A DNA stretch of 64,000 bases from Dyadobacter frigoris. Its GTDB lineage: Bacteria; Bacteroidota; Bacteroidia; Cytophagales; Spirosomataceae. The notes under the pieces were generated by a model, which made no database searches, was not told the DNA's origin, and saw nothing but the letters and a program-made list of their open reading frames with translations. Positions 43,231 to 52,586 of the stretch are shown piece after piece (the stretch's first letter is position 1; each line of letters opens with the position of its first letter). Location: contig NZ_SZVO01000002.1 in assembly GCF_005280585.1 (NCBI RefSeq), positions 567,005 through 631,004 on the forward strand, in the 5' to 3' direction. Made by a program: the position numbers and the translations under genes.

Positions 43231-44148
43231 TTTAAACAACTCCATTTTCACATGCTCAATATTTTGTTCAACAAACAAATCCCCGAACTTTGAAAATCCG
43301 TTTTTTTCGTAAAATTTAGCGGCCCTTACCTGTGCATGAAGATAGGCCCGCGCACCTTCCGGCAAATCCGATAGCAATGCCTGCACCAACGCACCGCCCA
43401 CGCCGCTTCCCCGGTAAGCATTCAGTACAGCGAAACGTTCCAATTTGTATCCATCTTTGGTTTTTCTCCATCTTGCAGTCCCGGCCGGCAGGTCATTTAC
43501 TTTTGCCAGATAATGCCTCGCTATATCATTACCGTCTTCTTCTGCCGCAGCATCCACATTTTGATCTATCACAAAAACCTGGCGCCTGATAGCAAATGCC
43601 GTTTTCAGATCTTCTGGATTTGTTATTTTTGATACTTCAATTTTATTTTCTGATACTTTTCCGTCTTTGTTATCATCCATAATGGTCAGCGCTCTTTCCA
43701 AAAAACTTTTCTTTTTAAATGCCGCTTCCACTTCGTTAATGGCCAGCATGATATTGTTGGTGGTATCGGTCAGTTCTGTCATGGCGGCAACCATAATTTC
43801 CCAAACCGGTTTCATTTTGCCAATCAATACCTCACCTTTTGATGTCAACGAAATCAGTCTTCTGCGATCATCTGTTTTATCTTTTGTCGAAATAATCAGT
43901 TTTTCCTTTTCCAATTCTTTCAATAAACTGATTGTGGACGGATGCGCGTAACCAATTTCAGCAGCAAGTTCACCGATACTAAGAGCGTTTTTTTGCTGTA
44001 AAGTATAAATAACCGGAAACCATTTAGGCTCAAATTCAATGCCATTTTCTTTATAAATCTGTAATCCGTCTTTTCTAAAACGATCACTGATACGCTGTAA
44101 ACGCGTCGAAATGGCAAGAATTCCGGATTGATCGATGCTGTTCATCAT
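43228..44148 (-). CDS. Fused MarR-family regulator and GNAT N-acetyltransferase
   Basis: The 306-residue protein has an N-terminal MarR domain (about 1-150) with the winged-helix segment NALSIGELAAEIGYAHPSTIS LLKELEKEK in outline and DDRRRLISLTSKGEVL, and a C-terminal GNAT domain (about 175-306) with the acetyl-CoA binding signature YRGSGVGGALVQALL and YLHAQVRAAKFYEKNGFSK. It would bind DNA and acetylate an amine of unknown identity. Its ATG overlaps the stop of the upstream GNAT gene by 4 bases, so the two are translationally coupled. The operator at 44670-44687 is a good candidate for its own binding site. There is an ATG pair; the second may be the real start. Confidence 0.9.
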   Translation of the reverse strand: MMNSIDQSGILAISTRLQRISDRFRKDGLQIYKENGIEFEPKWFPVIYTLQQKNALSIGELAAEIGYAHPSTISLLKELEKEKLIISTKDKTDDRRRLISLTSKGEVLIGKMKPVWEIMVAAMTELTDTTNNIMLAINEVEAAFKKKSFLERALTIMDDNKDGKVSENKIEVSKITNPEDLKTAFAIRRQVFVIDQNVDAAAEEDGNDIARHYLAKVNDLPAGTARWRKTKDGYKLERFAVLNAYRGSGVGGALVQALLSDLPEGARAYLHAQVRAAKFYEKNGFSKFGDLFVEQNIEHVKMELFK

Positions 44149-44645
44149 AACTTTGCAATCTCTAAATGATAAAAAACATTGTCGGCAGACATAATCGGGA
44201 AAGCAGCCGGCAAGTTTTTCTTTTCAATTTTTACAAAATTGTTTCTTTCATAAAAACGTATTGCAGCCTTCAATATATCCACAGTTCCCAAATAAAGATC
44301 TGCAATATTTTCCGACTTGCAGTAGTCTATCAGATTCTCAAGCAGCTGTTGGGCAAGACCAAATTCTTTCCCTCGGAAATCTTTGTTTACAAACATCTTC
44401 CGGATTACGCCTTGCCCATTTCCTATTCCTATTAAAGCGATAGTACCAATCACTTTTTCATCATAAATCGCGCCCCAGAAATTACCTCCGGTTGCATGAT
44501 AATTATTTTCAATATCCAATAAATCCGGCTGATCTTTCAAAGTAATAGGGACGCCAAATTCAATTTGTTGAATAGGAAGAATTAAATCAATAACCTGTGC
44601 GGAATGTGTATTTCCAATTTGGGAGATTTGAAGTTGATTTGTCAT
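44145..44645 (-). CDS. GNAT family N-acetyltransferase
   Basis: From the ATG at 44645 the protein has 166 residues, a single GNAT domain with the acetyl-CoA binding segment KMFVNKDFRGKEFGLAQQLLENLI and the C-terminal strand ADLYLGTVDILKAAIRFYERNNFVKI. The open frame extends to 44666, but that upstream ATG overlaps the -7 element, so the lower start is preferred. It is the first gene of a two-gene operon with the MarR-GNAT fusion. The substrate is unknown. Confidence 0.9.
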   Translation of the reverse strand: MTNQLQISQIGNTHSAQVIDLILPIQQIEFGVPITLKDQPDLLDIENNYHATGGNFWGAIYDEKVIGTIALIGIGNGQGVIRKMFVNKDFRGKEFGLAQQLLENLIDYCKSENIADLYLGTVDILKAAIRFYERNNFVKIEKKNLPAAFPIMSADNVFYHLEIAKL

Positions 44646-44663
44646 ATATTTTATATTTACATA

Positions 44664-44694
44664 CAAATATATGTAGTCAGCTACATAATAACAA
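44664..44694 (-). promoter_or_regulatory. Promoter with a palindromic operator between -33 and -7
   Basis: On the minus strand TTG (44694-44692), 20 bases, then TATATTTG (44671-44664). An 18-base palindrome TATGTAG-CTGA-CTACATA (plus-strand coordinates 44670-44687) fills most of the spacer and touches the -7 element. The size and symmetry suit a MarR-family dimer; binding here would block RNA polymerase. Transcription would begin about 12 bases before the 44645 ATG. Confidence 0.7.
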
Positions 44695-44824
44695 AAACAA
44701 TTAAATTATTTCTGATAAAAGGGCTACTATGAAACTAATAAAAATTGAGGTTTTAAGTATAATCAAGAAGCAGATAAAAACAGAAACAAGTTAGAAAGAT
44801 TCACTTCCTGAATGTCGGAAATAA

Positions 44825-45103
44825 TCAAAGCGAATAATAAAGATCGCCTGAAACAGATAAATGATTTGGATTTATCTTTTCAACGTTGGATACGTCACGG
44901 TTTGAACGGATCAGTGTAACAACCGAATCAAGATCGATCATTTGAGAAACTTCAAGTGCGAGTACACCGACAAAGCTTTTTCCTTTGCTGATCAGGTTAA
45001 GATGTTTGATTCTCACACCTTTCACCGATTCGATCAGAGAAGTTATTTTATGAAGACTAAGATTTTTGCGATATGCAATTTTAATCTGGTAGGTGTTTTT
45101 CAT
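44825..45103 (-). CDS. Small protein with ACT-like repeat pattern, function unknown
   Basis: A 92-residue protein, MKNTYQIKIAYRKNLSLHK to SVSGDLYYSL. The beta-alpha-beta-beta-alpha-beta rhythm (LSLHKITSLIESVKG, VRIKHLNLISKGKSFVGVLALEV, LDSVVTLIRSNRDVSNVEKI) resembles an ACT-type regulatory domain. No ligand-binding signature can be fixed. It is isolated between the GNAT operon and the cysteine desulfurase gene, on the same strand. Named function not supported. Confidence 0.55.
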   Translation of the reverse strand: MKNTYQIKIAYRKNLSLHKITSLIESVKGVRIKHLNLISKGKSFVGVLALEVSQMIDLDSVVTLIRSNRDVSNVEKINPNHLSVSGDLYYSL

Positions 45104-45308
45104 TGGGAATCATGTTTATCGTCATAGTAATTGGAAACACTATTGCACTCATACTTAAACAAATACCTCCGTACAATGTAAGAAAATTATTAAATCAATC
45201 AAACTTGGAAATTGGATATTCACCATTTTAGAAAAAAAAATAATATTAATTAACTAAAACAGTGAATATGAGAAGAATCTGGCAGCATTAAATTTTACCT
45301 GGCCACCA

Positions 45309-46499
45309 TTATAGAGCCCAGGTAAAAGATTTCTGAGCATCAATTGATTCCTCTACTGTATTATTATCAGCCTCGTAGATTTTTGCTATCGTGTTGACAA
45401 TCTGGTCAATCTCTTCTGTTGTATTGAATTTACTAAAAGAAAAACGGACATTTTCCTTGTTTTCTTCATCCTGAATAGCCGAGATAACGTGCGAACCGCC
45501 ATTGCCTAAATTGGAACAGGCACTGCCACCGGATACCGCTATACCGAAAGTATCCAGGCTATTGACCAAACTCCCCGACTGCAAACAAGGGAAAGAGATA
45601 TTCACGATAGAACTCAGGCTTTGGCTCGAAGATTTACTTTCACCATTAAACCCGATTTCAGGAATTCCACTGTTTTCAAGCTGGGAAATTAATCGTTGTT
45701 TGAGTGTTGTTGTTTTTTCATGAATACTGTCAAAATCGCGGTAGGAAATTTCAAGCGCTTTGGCCAGGCCTGCAATACCAATTGCATTTTCTGTCCCTCC
45801 TCTTTGTCCTTTTTCCTGTGCACCTCCTAAAATCTGCGGTTTTAGTTTGTGTCTTTTGTTGATATAAATAAATCCAACGCCCTTCGGACCGTGAAATTTA
45901 TGTGCGGATCCAACCAGAAAATCAACCGGAAATTCTTTTAGATCAATTTTTACCTTGCCAATTGTTTGGGTTGTATCGGTATGGAAAATCGCATTATATT
46001 TTTCCGCAAGTTTACTGATCGCTTCGATATCAGTAATATTTCCAATTTCGTTATTTGCGTGCATCAAACTGATCAGCGATTGCGGATTTGCATCCAGCAA
46101 ATGTTCAAGATGTTCAATATCTACATTCCCTTTTTTATCAAGTTTCACATAACTGATTTCGATATCACCTTCTCTTTCATGCTTTAATAAAGGCTGCAAA
46201 ACCGCTTTATGTTCAATTTTACTTGTGATTGCGTGCGTCAACTCATATTCCCTGATCGATTCCGACAAAGCAAGATTGTTGGCTTCCGTAGCACCCGAAA
46301 CGAAAAATATTTCCTCTGCCGTTACTCCCAATAGTTTCGCAATTGTATTTCTGGCATTGTCAATCATTTCCCGGACTTTCCGCCCTGCCCAATGACTGGA
46401 TGAAGGATTTCCAAAATTGGTAGTCAAATAAGGCAAAATTGCTTCAATCACCTCAGGATCAATGGCCGTCGTTGCAGCGCTATCACAATAAATTTCCAT
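45309..46499 (-). CDS. Cysteine desulfurase (NifS/IscS-type)
   Basis: The 396-residue PLP enzyme moves sulfur from cysteine to an active-site Cys, giving alanine, for Fe-S clusters or thiolation. It has the start MEIYCDSAATTAIDPEV, FVSGATEANNLAL, the PLP-binding Lys201 in LVGSAHKFHGPKGVGF, and the catalytic Cys328 in SGGSACSNLGNGGSHVI. The class is the NifS-like group with a short active-site loop. No scaffold gene such as iscU is next to it. It lies 45 bases after the TlpA-like gene in the same direction. Confidence 0.92.
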   Translation of the reverse strand: MEIYCDSAATTAIDPEVIEAILPYLTTNFGNPSSSHWAGRKVREMIDNARNTIAKLLGVTAEEIFFVSGATEANNLALSESIREYELTHAITSKIEHKAVLQPLLKHEREGDIEISYVKLDKKGNVDIEHLEHLLDANPQSLISLMHANNEIGNITDIEAISKLAEKYNAIFHTDTTQTIGKVKIDLKEFPVDFLVGSAHKFHGPKGVGFIYINKRHKLKPQILGGAQEKGQRGGTENAIGIAGLAKALEISYRDFDSIHEKTTTLKQRLISQLENSGIPEIGFNGESKSSSQSLSSIVNISFPCLQSGSLVNSLDTFGIAVSGGSACSNLGNGGSHVISAIQDEENKENVRFSFSKFNTTEEIDQIVNTIAKIYEADNNTVEESIDAQKSFTWAL

Positions 46500-46544
46500 A
46501 ATTTGGTTTTTAGTTTGTTATCTGTTTTTAATAGAAGAAAGCAG

Positions 46545-47789
46545 TTACGGTAACGGCTCAGCGATCAGTTTCGCAAGATCTGTATTCCATTTTTTGACAT
46601 ATTCATCATAAAATTGTCCGGTACCTTTTCCCGAAAATCCGGTATGGATTTCTTTCACTTTTCCATCACGACCAACGATAATTGTCGTTGGAAATGCGAT
46701 GAATTCTTTGAGCGCAACGAGTTTTTGAGCAACTTCATTTTTATCACTTTTACCGGCAAAAAGTAAGTCGTACTGCACGTCGTAGCGGGTTTTCAATTTT
46801 GTCAAAGTGCGTTTTGCAAATTCATAATCATCTTTTGCCTCAAAAGCCAAACCGATTATCTCGACACCTTTGCTTTTATTTTCTTTATACCACGGAGCCA
46901 TGAACGAAACCTGATCGATACAATTCGGGCACCAGGTTCCCATTAATTCAATAACTACCACCTTTCCTTTGTATTTCTCGTCGCTTAACGAAACCTGTTT
47001 TCCATTAAGATCCGGGAAAGTAAAATCAAGTTTTTCATAACCCGGTTTTAAGAAAGTAAGCGAATAGGCATCTGCAAGCGCTGCGTTGTCATCTTTTACG
47101 CCTGAGAATTTTGTAGCATTCGGACCGAAACCGATGGCGCCTTCAATCGATTTTCCGTCAATAATTTTTCCGGTAACATAAGAAGGACCTGATCCTGTAA
47201 AACCGGAAAGTAGAAATTCATCTCCCTGAACATTTCCCTGCAATTCGCGGCTATCACCGGTAATTGACAAAATGATACCATTCAATTTATTTCCCTTTTG
47301 CTCAAAAACTGCAACGCGATCTGCAACAGGTTTATCCGACTGGATTTTCACCAGCCATTTTCCTGTAATAGTTGCACTTGGCTTAATTTCCTTACCTGGT
47401 TCTACAAAACGGTAATTTTTATTAGGCTGAGCCGTAAAAGGAATTGCTCTGTTTACACCGGGAACAAGGCTTTTATGAATGCCGGTCAGACTTCCGTCAT
47501 TTTCTATCTTTGCAAAAAATGCGGCTTCAAAAGTATTCATCGTCACCTGCAACGAATCTGATGAGAAATATTTTGCGTTAAAATCATCCCGGCGATCTCC
47601 GTTAATGGCCGTCAATACCAGTTGATTTCCATCTTTCTTTTTCACTTCAAAATTAAAAGGAACGTCTGTTTCTCCTACTTTGAAAACGCCACGCCAGATA
47701 CCTTCTTTAATCTGCTTGCTCTGTGCCTGAGCTGAAATGACAACCGCAGCTGTCAAAAAAATTGTCAATAATAAACGATTGATTTTCAT
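46545..47789 (-). CDS. Periplasmic TlpA/ResA-like thioredoxin-fold protein with N-terminal beta domain
   Basis: The 414-residue protein has a signal peptide (RLLLTIFLTAAVVISAQA). An N-terminal half with repeated beta strands (IWRGVFKVGETDVPFNFEVK; ITGKWLVKIQSDK) is of the type often fused to TlpA in Bacteroidota. A C-terminal thioredoxin domain has VVVIELMGTWCPNCIDQ with the redox pair Cys287-x-x-Cys290 and the cis-Pro loop IAFPTTIIVGRDG. It probably reduces or exchanges disulfides in the periplasm. A cysteine desulfurase follows. Confidence 0.9.
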   Translation of the reverse strand: MKINRLLLTIFLTAAVVISAQAQSKQIKEGIWRGVFKVGETDVPFNFEVKKKDGNQLVLTAINGDRRDDFNAKYFSSDSLQVTMNTFEAAFFAKIENDGSLTGIHKSLVPGVNRAIPFTAQPNKNYRFVEPGKEIKPSATITGKWLVKIQSDKPVADRVAVFEQKGNKLNGIILSITGDSRELQGNVQGDEFLLSGFTGSGPSYVTGKIIDGKSIEGAIGFGPNATKFSGVKDDNAALADAYSLTFLKPGYEKLDFTFPDLNGKQVSLSDEKYKGKVVVIELMGTWCPNCIDQVSFMAPWYKENKSKGVEIIGLAFEAKDDYEFAKRTLTKLKTRYDVQYDLLFAGKSDKNEVAQKLVALKEFIAFPTTIIVGRDGKVKEIHTGFSGKGTGQFYDEYVKKWNTDLAKLIAEPLP

Positions 47790-48132
47790 AGGAGTTTGAA
47801 CTCAATAATGTACAGTATATAATCTCTACCAGTTAACTAGATAGATAAGTTAAAAATTCAATTAAATCACTCTTTTTTCAGAGTAACGACAATAAATTTC
47901 CCTCCATGTTATATCTCAGGCAACAATTTGTATTCAGTGGATTCTAAAGATTTATCATTAGAATTAGGTTGGGGCACCTTATTAGTCATAGGTTGCCAGA
48001 AGATCATTGAGCCTAACCTCTCCCTTCGTTCTTTATAAATCTACTAATTTGATAGACAAAGTTGTGTTATATTTTTTTCCTGTGCAAGAATTATCTTTTA
48101 TTTTTTTCAAAAAGATTAATTTGAATCTCGAT
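47790..48132. other. Intergenic region without a visible gene
   Basis: AT-rich spacer between the TlpA-like gene (its 5' side) and the end of the epimerase gene. I see no open frame, RNA gene, strong hairpin or full consensus promoter. Confidence 0.55.
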
Positions 48133-48978
48133 TTAGAGGTTTAAGGAGCGAAGAAATTTGAGTCCGTCTACTGCTATTGATTCTTTTGAAGGTTCTACTT
48201 TTCGCCAAATTGAGGCTGCTTTGGCTATAATTTTAACATCGGGTGTAAATGACTCAATGACGATATCACCGGCATAATCGATTTTATCCAGCGCTACAAA
48301 AATTCTTTCCCAATTAATCTGATCGCCTCCGGGTGTTCCTCTGTCACTGCCGGACGCATGTAAAAGTGCTAATTTGCTCCCCGCTTTTAGGATCGCCAGA
48401 GCAGGATCCTTTTCTTCAATATTCATATGAAAAGCATCCAGATGAATCCGAAGTGCATCACTTCCTACGTCCTTGATCAGATTCAAAGCCTGTTCACAGG
48501 TATTGATCAAATCAGTTTCGTATCTGTTTAGCGGTTCAATCGCCAGTTTAATATTTGCTTTTTCAGCATCAGCACAAAGTGTCTGAAGATTTTTCACCAC
48601 AGTAATCCATTGTTGTGTTTTTTCACTTTCAGGAACAAGATCCGCTCTGCCAACCGCAGAATAAATGGGCCCGGCAACCAATGAACTTCCTAAAACCGGC
48701 GCTATATCGATCAGTTGTTTAATATATTCCAAAGCCACAACCTGCTCCTTCCGATTGCCGCGCAAGTCTCTGCCCGGACCAGTCGCAGCACATACCGAAC
48801 GGCACTCCAAACCGTTATTATCCAACGCTTTTTTAATCAAAACAGGATCAATATTGGCAGGATCCTCCACAGCAATTTCCACAAAATCAAAACCCCATTC
48901 TTTAAACTTTGGAAAAAAGCTTATGCTCTCATTGGTAAAAGGAGAGGAAAATAAATAGGTATTGATACCGAATTTCAT
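48133..48978 (-). CDS. Sugar phosphate isomerase/epimerase family TIM-barrel protein (tagatose/psicose 3-epimerase-like)
   Basis: The 281-residue protein has no signal peptide. It starts MKFGINTYLFSSPF, continues with GFDFVEIAVEDPANI and SVCAATGPGRDLRG, and has the metal-ligand strands LAIEPLNRYETDLINT (Glu), IHLDAFHMNIEE (Asp, His), LLHASGSDRGTPGG and DIVIESFTP (Glu), the pattern of ketose 3-epimerases. It is the last gene of the rhaT operon, 39 bases after the FG-GAP protein gene, so a role in the breakdown of rhamnose or a related sugar is likely. Substrate not proven. Confidence 0.88.
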   Translation of the reverse strand: MKFGINTYLFSSPFTNESISFFPKFKEWGFDFVEIAVEDPANIDPVLIKKALDNNGLECRSVCAATGPGRDLRGNRKEQVVALEYIKQLIDIAPVLGSSLVAGPIYSAVGRADLVPESEKTQQWITVVKNLQTLCADAEKANIKLAIEPLNRYETDLINTCEQALNLIKDVGSDALRIHLDAFHMNIEEKDPALAILKAGSKLALLHASGSDRGTPGGDQINWERIFVALDKIDYAGDIVIESFTPDVKIIAKAASIWRKVEPSKESIAVDGLKFLRSLNL

Positions 48979-49017
48979 GAATATAGAATTGAAGTGTATA
49001 TTAAAGGTAGGAGGAAA

Positions 49018-50187
49018 TTATTTCTTTTGCTGTTCAAAATAATGAACTCCTTTTTTATTTCCGATTACAAAATCAGGCAGGCCGTCCTTATTCATATCTT
49101 CTATTTCAACATGCAGACCACCTCCAGCCTCGCTATCAACTTTATGCGTAATCCAGGTTGGTGTTTTTCCGGGTTTGAATTCATACCAATAGGTCACGGC
49201 CGCGTCCTCTGCTCCCGGATCACCTCCGTTATGTGCATACCAGCGTTTTCCTGTAACCAGATCAGGAAATCCGTCACCATTTAAATCTTTAAAACCTAGT
49301 CCGTGCGATTGAGAAAAGTCCCTGGCGATTTCATGCTCAGTCCACGATCCGTCCTTCCCCTGCTCATGCCACCAGATTCCATAGTTATGCGCCGAGGAAC
49401 TGATCACATCATTTAAGCCATCCTGATTGACATCGTAAACATACATTTGTGCACAATCCTGGCTCAAATTGGCCGGGTGAAATTTCCAGTTCGGTTTTTT
49501 GGGATCAGCCGTTCCTTCCCACCAGCCATCTTTTACCAAAACATCCGGTTTCCCATCGCCATTGATATCACCATAACCCAGACCGTGGGTATATTTATCT
49601 GTGGCTATTTTTTCATCGCCGCTGATAATATTATTCTCCCATTCTGTATCGCCCTTCTTCCTTGGCGGACTAAGCCAGATCACCTGTTTTTTCTGAGGAT
49701 CATTAGCCAGTAAATCTAAGCGGCCGTCTCCGTCAATATCAACAAAAACCGGCGACTCATTTCCGATCGACGGATGAATTATTCTAGCGACCCAATGTCC
49801 GGTTTTATTTTTAGGATTTTCATACCAAACCGCCGGATTTCCGGCAATATCAATCCGGATTAAATCAACCCAACCGTCCTGATTAACATCTGAACTGAAA
49901 TCCAGAAATGAATCACTGTATCCATCTTTCCATGAAAAAGCTTTTACAGGCATGATCTCATGTTTCGTCCAGTTCGGGGCTTCAAACCAGTAAGCGCCGG
50001 CAAGAATATCTTTTTTACCGTCTTTATTTACATCACCAATAGCGGCACCTTCGGCTATGAAATCAGGTGTGACTTCATATTTTTTGAAAACTCCGCTGGA
50101 AACTTTCTTTTGTGCCTCGGCTACAAAACTTCCTGCCAGCAAAACCTGTGCAAAACAAAATAATTGAGCGTACTTGATATATTTCAT
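49018..50187 (-). CDS. Secreted FG-GAP/VCBS repeat protein
   Basis: The 389-residue protein has a signal peptide (QLFCFAQVLLAGSFVAEA) and at least five calcium-binding-like repeats such as GDVNKDGKKDILAGAYWF, DVNQDGWVDLIRID, DIDGDGRLDLLANDPQ, GDINGDGKPDVLVKDGWW and DMNKDGLPDFVIGNKK. This predicts a beta-propeller. No sorting domain. It resembles the protein at 6983-8152. In this operon it lies between the DUF6786-type lipoprotein and the epimerase, in line with a part in sugar or glycoside utilisation. Confidence 0.87.
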   Translation of the reverse strand: MKYIKYAQLFCFAQVLLAGSFVAEAQKKVSSGVFKKYEVTPDFIAEGAAIGDVNKDGKKDILAGAYWFEAPNWTKHEIMPVKAFSWKDGYSDSFLDFSSDVNQDGWVDLIRIDIAGNPAVWYENPKNKTGHWVARIIHPSIGNESPVFVDIDGDGRLDLLANDPQKKQVIWLSPPRKKGDTEWENNIISGDEKIATDKYTHGLGYGDINGDGKPDVLVKDGWWEGTADPKKPNWKFHPANLSQDCAQMYVYDVNQDGLNDVISSSAHNYGIWWHEQGKDGSWTEHEIARDFSQSHGLGFKDLNGDGFPDLVTGKRWYAHNGGDPGAEDAAVTYWYEFKPGKTPTWITHKVDSEAGGGLHVEIEDMNKDGLPDFVIGNKKGVHYFEQQKK

Positions 50188-50235
50188 GTTTTCAGGTGAT
50201 TAAGTGGTCAGGAATATTGCGGTGTGGTACTAAAA

Positions 50236-51489
50236 TTACTTTAACGAAAATGCATTTTCAATTGATTCAAGATCAACGCCTAAAACTGTTTTTGCTATTT
50301 TGTTTAAATCTGATTTTTCTCCCTCAAAGTGAAAGGTGCTATGACGATGGATCAGCTTTTCATTTTTCTTTAGTAATAAAACGTTTGAATTCGATTCCAG
50401 CTCATAAAACGGTCCCATTTGAGAACCATCTTCCAGCGGTCCGTCGTTGTAAGCATTGAGCGCATCTCCTCCAAAAGGGTCCTTATGTAATTCCCAGGTT
50501 GATTTGAGATATTCCCCTTTCGGGTCTAAATCATACAGAATGATCGTCAAAATACCTTTTTCGGCATCATAACTTCCGGCAATATTTCTGGCAGATTTTG
50601 GCGATAAACCAATTTTACTTCTGAATTTTCCATCCGCTTTCAAAAACACGGCGGAATCTTTTACTATCAACCGATCATCAGGAATATTTCCAAAATAATT
50701 GGAAGTCAGTAATGGTTTTTCTGAATTGCTTTTTGAAAAAGGGGCAACAATCGTCGTTTTTGGCGACGGTTTGAACATCCCCAAAATCCAGATTCCCAAT
50801 GCGCCCGTTTCCCGTTTCCAGTCTTCACCAAGATTTGTTACCGCATTTTCAGAAGTATAACCAGTGGTTTTTATCTTATCAAAATCCTGAACAAAAAGCC
50901 GAGTTTTGATTTCAGATTTGCTGATCATTTTAACCTGACGTTCAATTATTACGTCAAACTTGGTTCCGATATTATTTTCAAGCGTAGTTTTCTTCTTGAA
51001 TCTAACCGACGAAGAATCAGACGAAACAACATCAAACGGCTCAGAATCAATTACGGCCGGCGTTTGCCAGTTTTCGTAAACAAATGATTTTCCTTTTTTG
51101 AAATAAACGGAAAACTGCCCGCCTTCGGGAGAAAACCAGAATCGGTCTTCACCTCCCAAAGCGTTGAAATGAGGCTTATTTTCACCACTTTTGATCAACG
51201 CATAATTTAACCAGCCATAACTGTTTCCTGAATCCCCGGAAGCTGTACTCGTCATCACTCTTCCCTGATAATCTGCTACAACAATCGCCTGGGATTTCTC
51301 ATCATCCGGAGATTTTAAAACGATAACCTGTTTATATTTTTTCAAAAAAGCCAGGTCATACCCAAAGGTACCTTCCTGGCTTGCTGTATTTTCTTCCACG
51401 CTATTTTCCTGCTTATTTTTTTTCTCCTGACAAGCCATGGCCGTCAGCACAATAATGATATAAATTGAAATTTTATTTGTCAGGATCAT
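50236..51489 (-). CDS. Lipoprotein, DUF6786-like
   Basis: The 417-residue protein has a lipoprotein signal ending in TAMAC (Cys20) and a Lys/Glu/Asn-rich linker. The body has GYDLAFLKKYKQVIVLKSP, HFNALGGEDRFWFSPEGGQFSVYF and IWILGMFKPSPKTTIVAPF, which I associate with the DUF6786 family. The fold resembles galactose mutarotase-like sandwiches (GGEDRFWxxPEGG), but the catalytic residues of mutarotases are not clear. It lies 14 bases after rhaT and belongs to the same operon. Confidence 0.75.
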   Translation of the reverse strand: MILTNKISIYIIIVLTAMACQEKKNKQENSVEENTASQEGTFGYDLAFLKKYKQVIVLKSPDDEKSQAIVVADYQGRVMTSTASGDSGNSYGWLNYALIKSGENKPHFNALGGEDRFWFSPEGGQFSVYFKKGKSFVYENWQTPAVIDSEPFDVVSSDSSSVRFKKKTTLENNIGTKFDVIIERQVKMISKSEIKTRLFVQDFDKIKTTGYTSENAVTNLGEDWKRETGALGIWILGMFKPSPKTTIVAPFSKSNSEKPLLTSNYFGNIPDDRLIVKDSAVFLKADGKFRSKIGLSPKSARNIAGSYDAEKGILTIILYDLDPKGEYLKSTWELHKDPFGGDALNAYNDGPLEDGSQMGPFYELESNSNVLLLKKNEKLIHRHSTFHFEGEKSDLNKIAKTVLGVDLESIENAFSLK

Positions 51490-51503
51490 TTCACAAGACC
51501 AGA

Positions 51504-52586
51504 TTATTCATGCAAATAATTACCGTAACCCACGATCAAAACGGACAAGACAATAACCAGAATCCCCGCTACAATGGTTGTCAGCGTTTTTTTGGCAACA
51601 CCTTTCCATTCATTTAAAACCAAACCCCAAGTATTGGCAATTAAAATGATAAAGGCCATATGCAGAATCCACGAACTTGCTCCATTTCCCAGTTTACTTT
51701 CTCCCATACCATAAAAGAAAAACTGAAGAAACCAGGTTGTACCGGCAAGTGCAGAAAAAACATAGTTTGAAAGAAGCGGCGTACTTTTGTCGGTATAGTT
51801 ATTGAAAGTTTTGTTACGTGCATTCAGGAGCATACACCATATAAAATTGGTGGTCAAACCGCCGAGTAAAATCACAATATAGGTTACATTATTCTGGAAA
51901 AGAAAATTTCCCTGTCCCGGATTTGCGGCCTGCCAAGTGGCATTTGCTTCTTCTGCCATCACTTTTCCTGCATCAATTCCAAAGGCAAAACAAGCGCTCA
52001 ATACACCTGAAATAATGGAAACGGTCAGCCCTAATCCAATCTTAAATTCAGTATTACTTTCTGAAATAATGCCGCTTTTTTTCAGGTCATTGTCTTTCAT
52101 TGCACCGGCTTTTCCGCAGATAATAATACCAATCACGCAGACCAGTAACCCAAGCAAAACCATTTGTCCCCAATTACTATTGATAAGATCAGAAATGGAA
52201 TCTTTACCGGTTTTCGGATTAAATTCATAATAAACGGATGGAATCAACGCACCAAAAACTGAACATAAACCCAGGATAATAGAACTACCCAGCGATACAC
52301 CCAAATATCTCACACCGAGACCGTAAGTCAAACCACCAATTCCCCAAAGCACACCAAAAAAGTAGGTCAGAAATAAAACGCCGCCATTTGTATGCGCGAT
52401 AATTTCTGTATAACCCGGAATGGTAAGATAAGCAGCAAGCGGCGGAACGATCAACCAGGAAAACAATCCACCTACGATCCAGTAAGTTTCCCACGCCCAA
52501 CCTTTAACTTTTTTGTAAGGGATATAAAAACTGCCGGAAGCAAAACCGCCAATAAAATGAAAAAGTACACCAAGAAGTGCCTGCAT
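51504..52586 (-). CDS. rhaT: L-rhamnose/proton symporter family transporter
   Basis: The 360-residue membrane protein has ten hydrophobic segments. Family signatures are FHFIGGFASGSFYIPYKKVKGWAWETYWIVGG in outline, YGLGVRYLGVSLGSSIILGLCSVFGALIP and FLQFFFYGMGESKLG. It imports L-rhamnose with protons. It is the first gene of a four-gene operon with spacings of 14, 48 and 39 bases. The other genes are not the classical rhaBAD enzymes, so the transported sugar may be rhamnose or a related deoxy sugar. Confidence 0.92.
   Translation of the reverse strand: MQALLGVLFHFIGGFASGSFYIPYKKVKGWAWETYWIVGGLFSWLIVPPLAAYLTIPGYTEIIAHTNGGVLFLTYFFGVLWGIGGLTYGLGVRYLGVSLGSSIILGLCSVFGALIPSVYYEFNPKTGKDSISDLINSNWGQMVLLGLLVCVIGIIICGKAGAMKDNDLKKSGIISESNTEFKIGLGLTVSIISGVLSACFAFGIDAGKVMAEEANATWQAANPGQGNFLFQNNVTYIVILLGGLTTNFIWCMLLNARNKTFNNYTDKSTPLLSNYVFSALAGTTWFLQFFFYGMGESKLGNGASSWILHMAFIILIANTWGLVLNEWKGVAKKTLTTIVAGILVIVLSVLIVGYGNYLHE

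Noticed and set aside
44646..44666. Upstream ATG of the GNAT gene
   Set aside because: It overlaps the -7 element of a perfect promoter, so it would not be in the mRNA.
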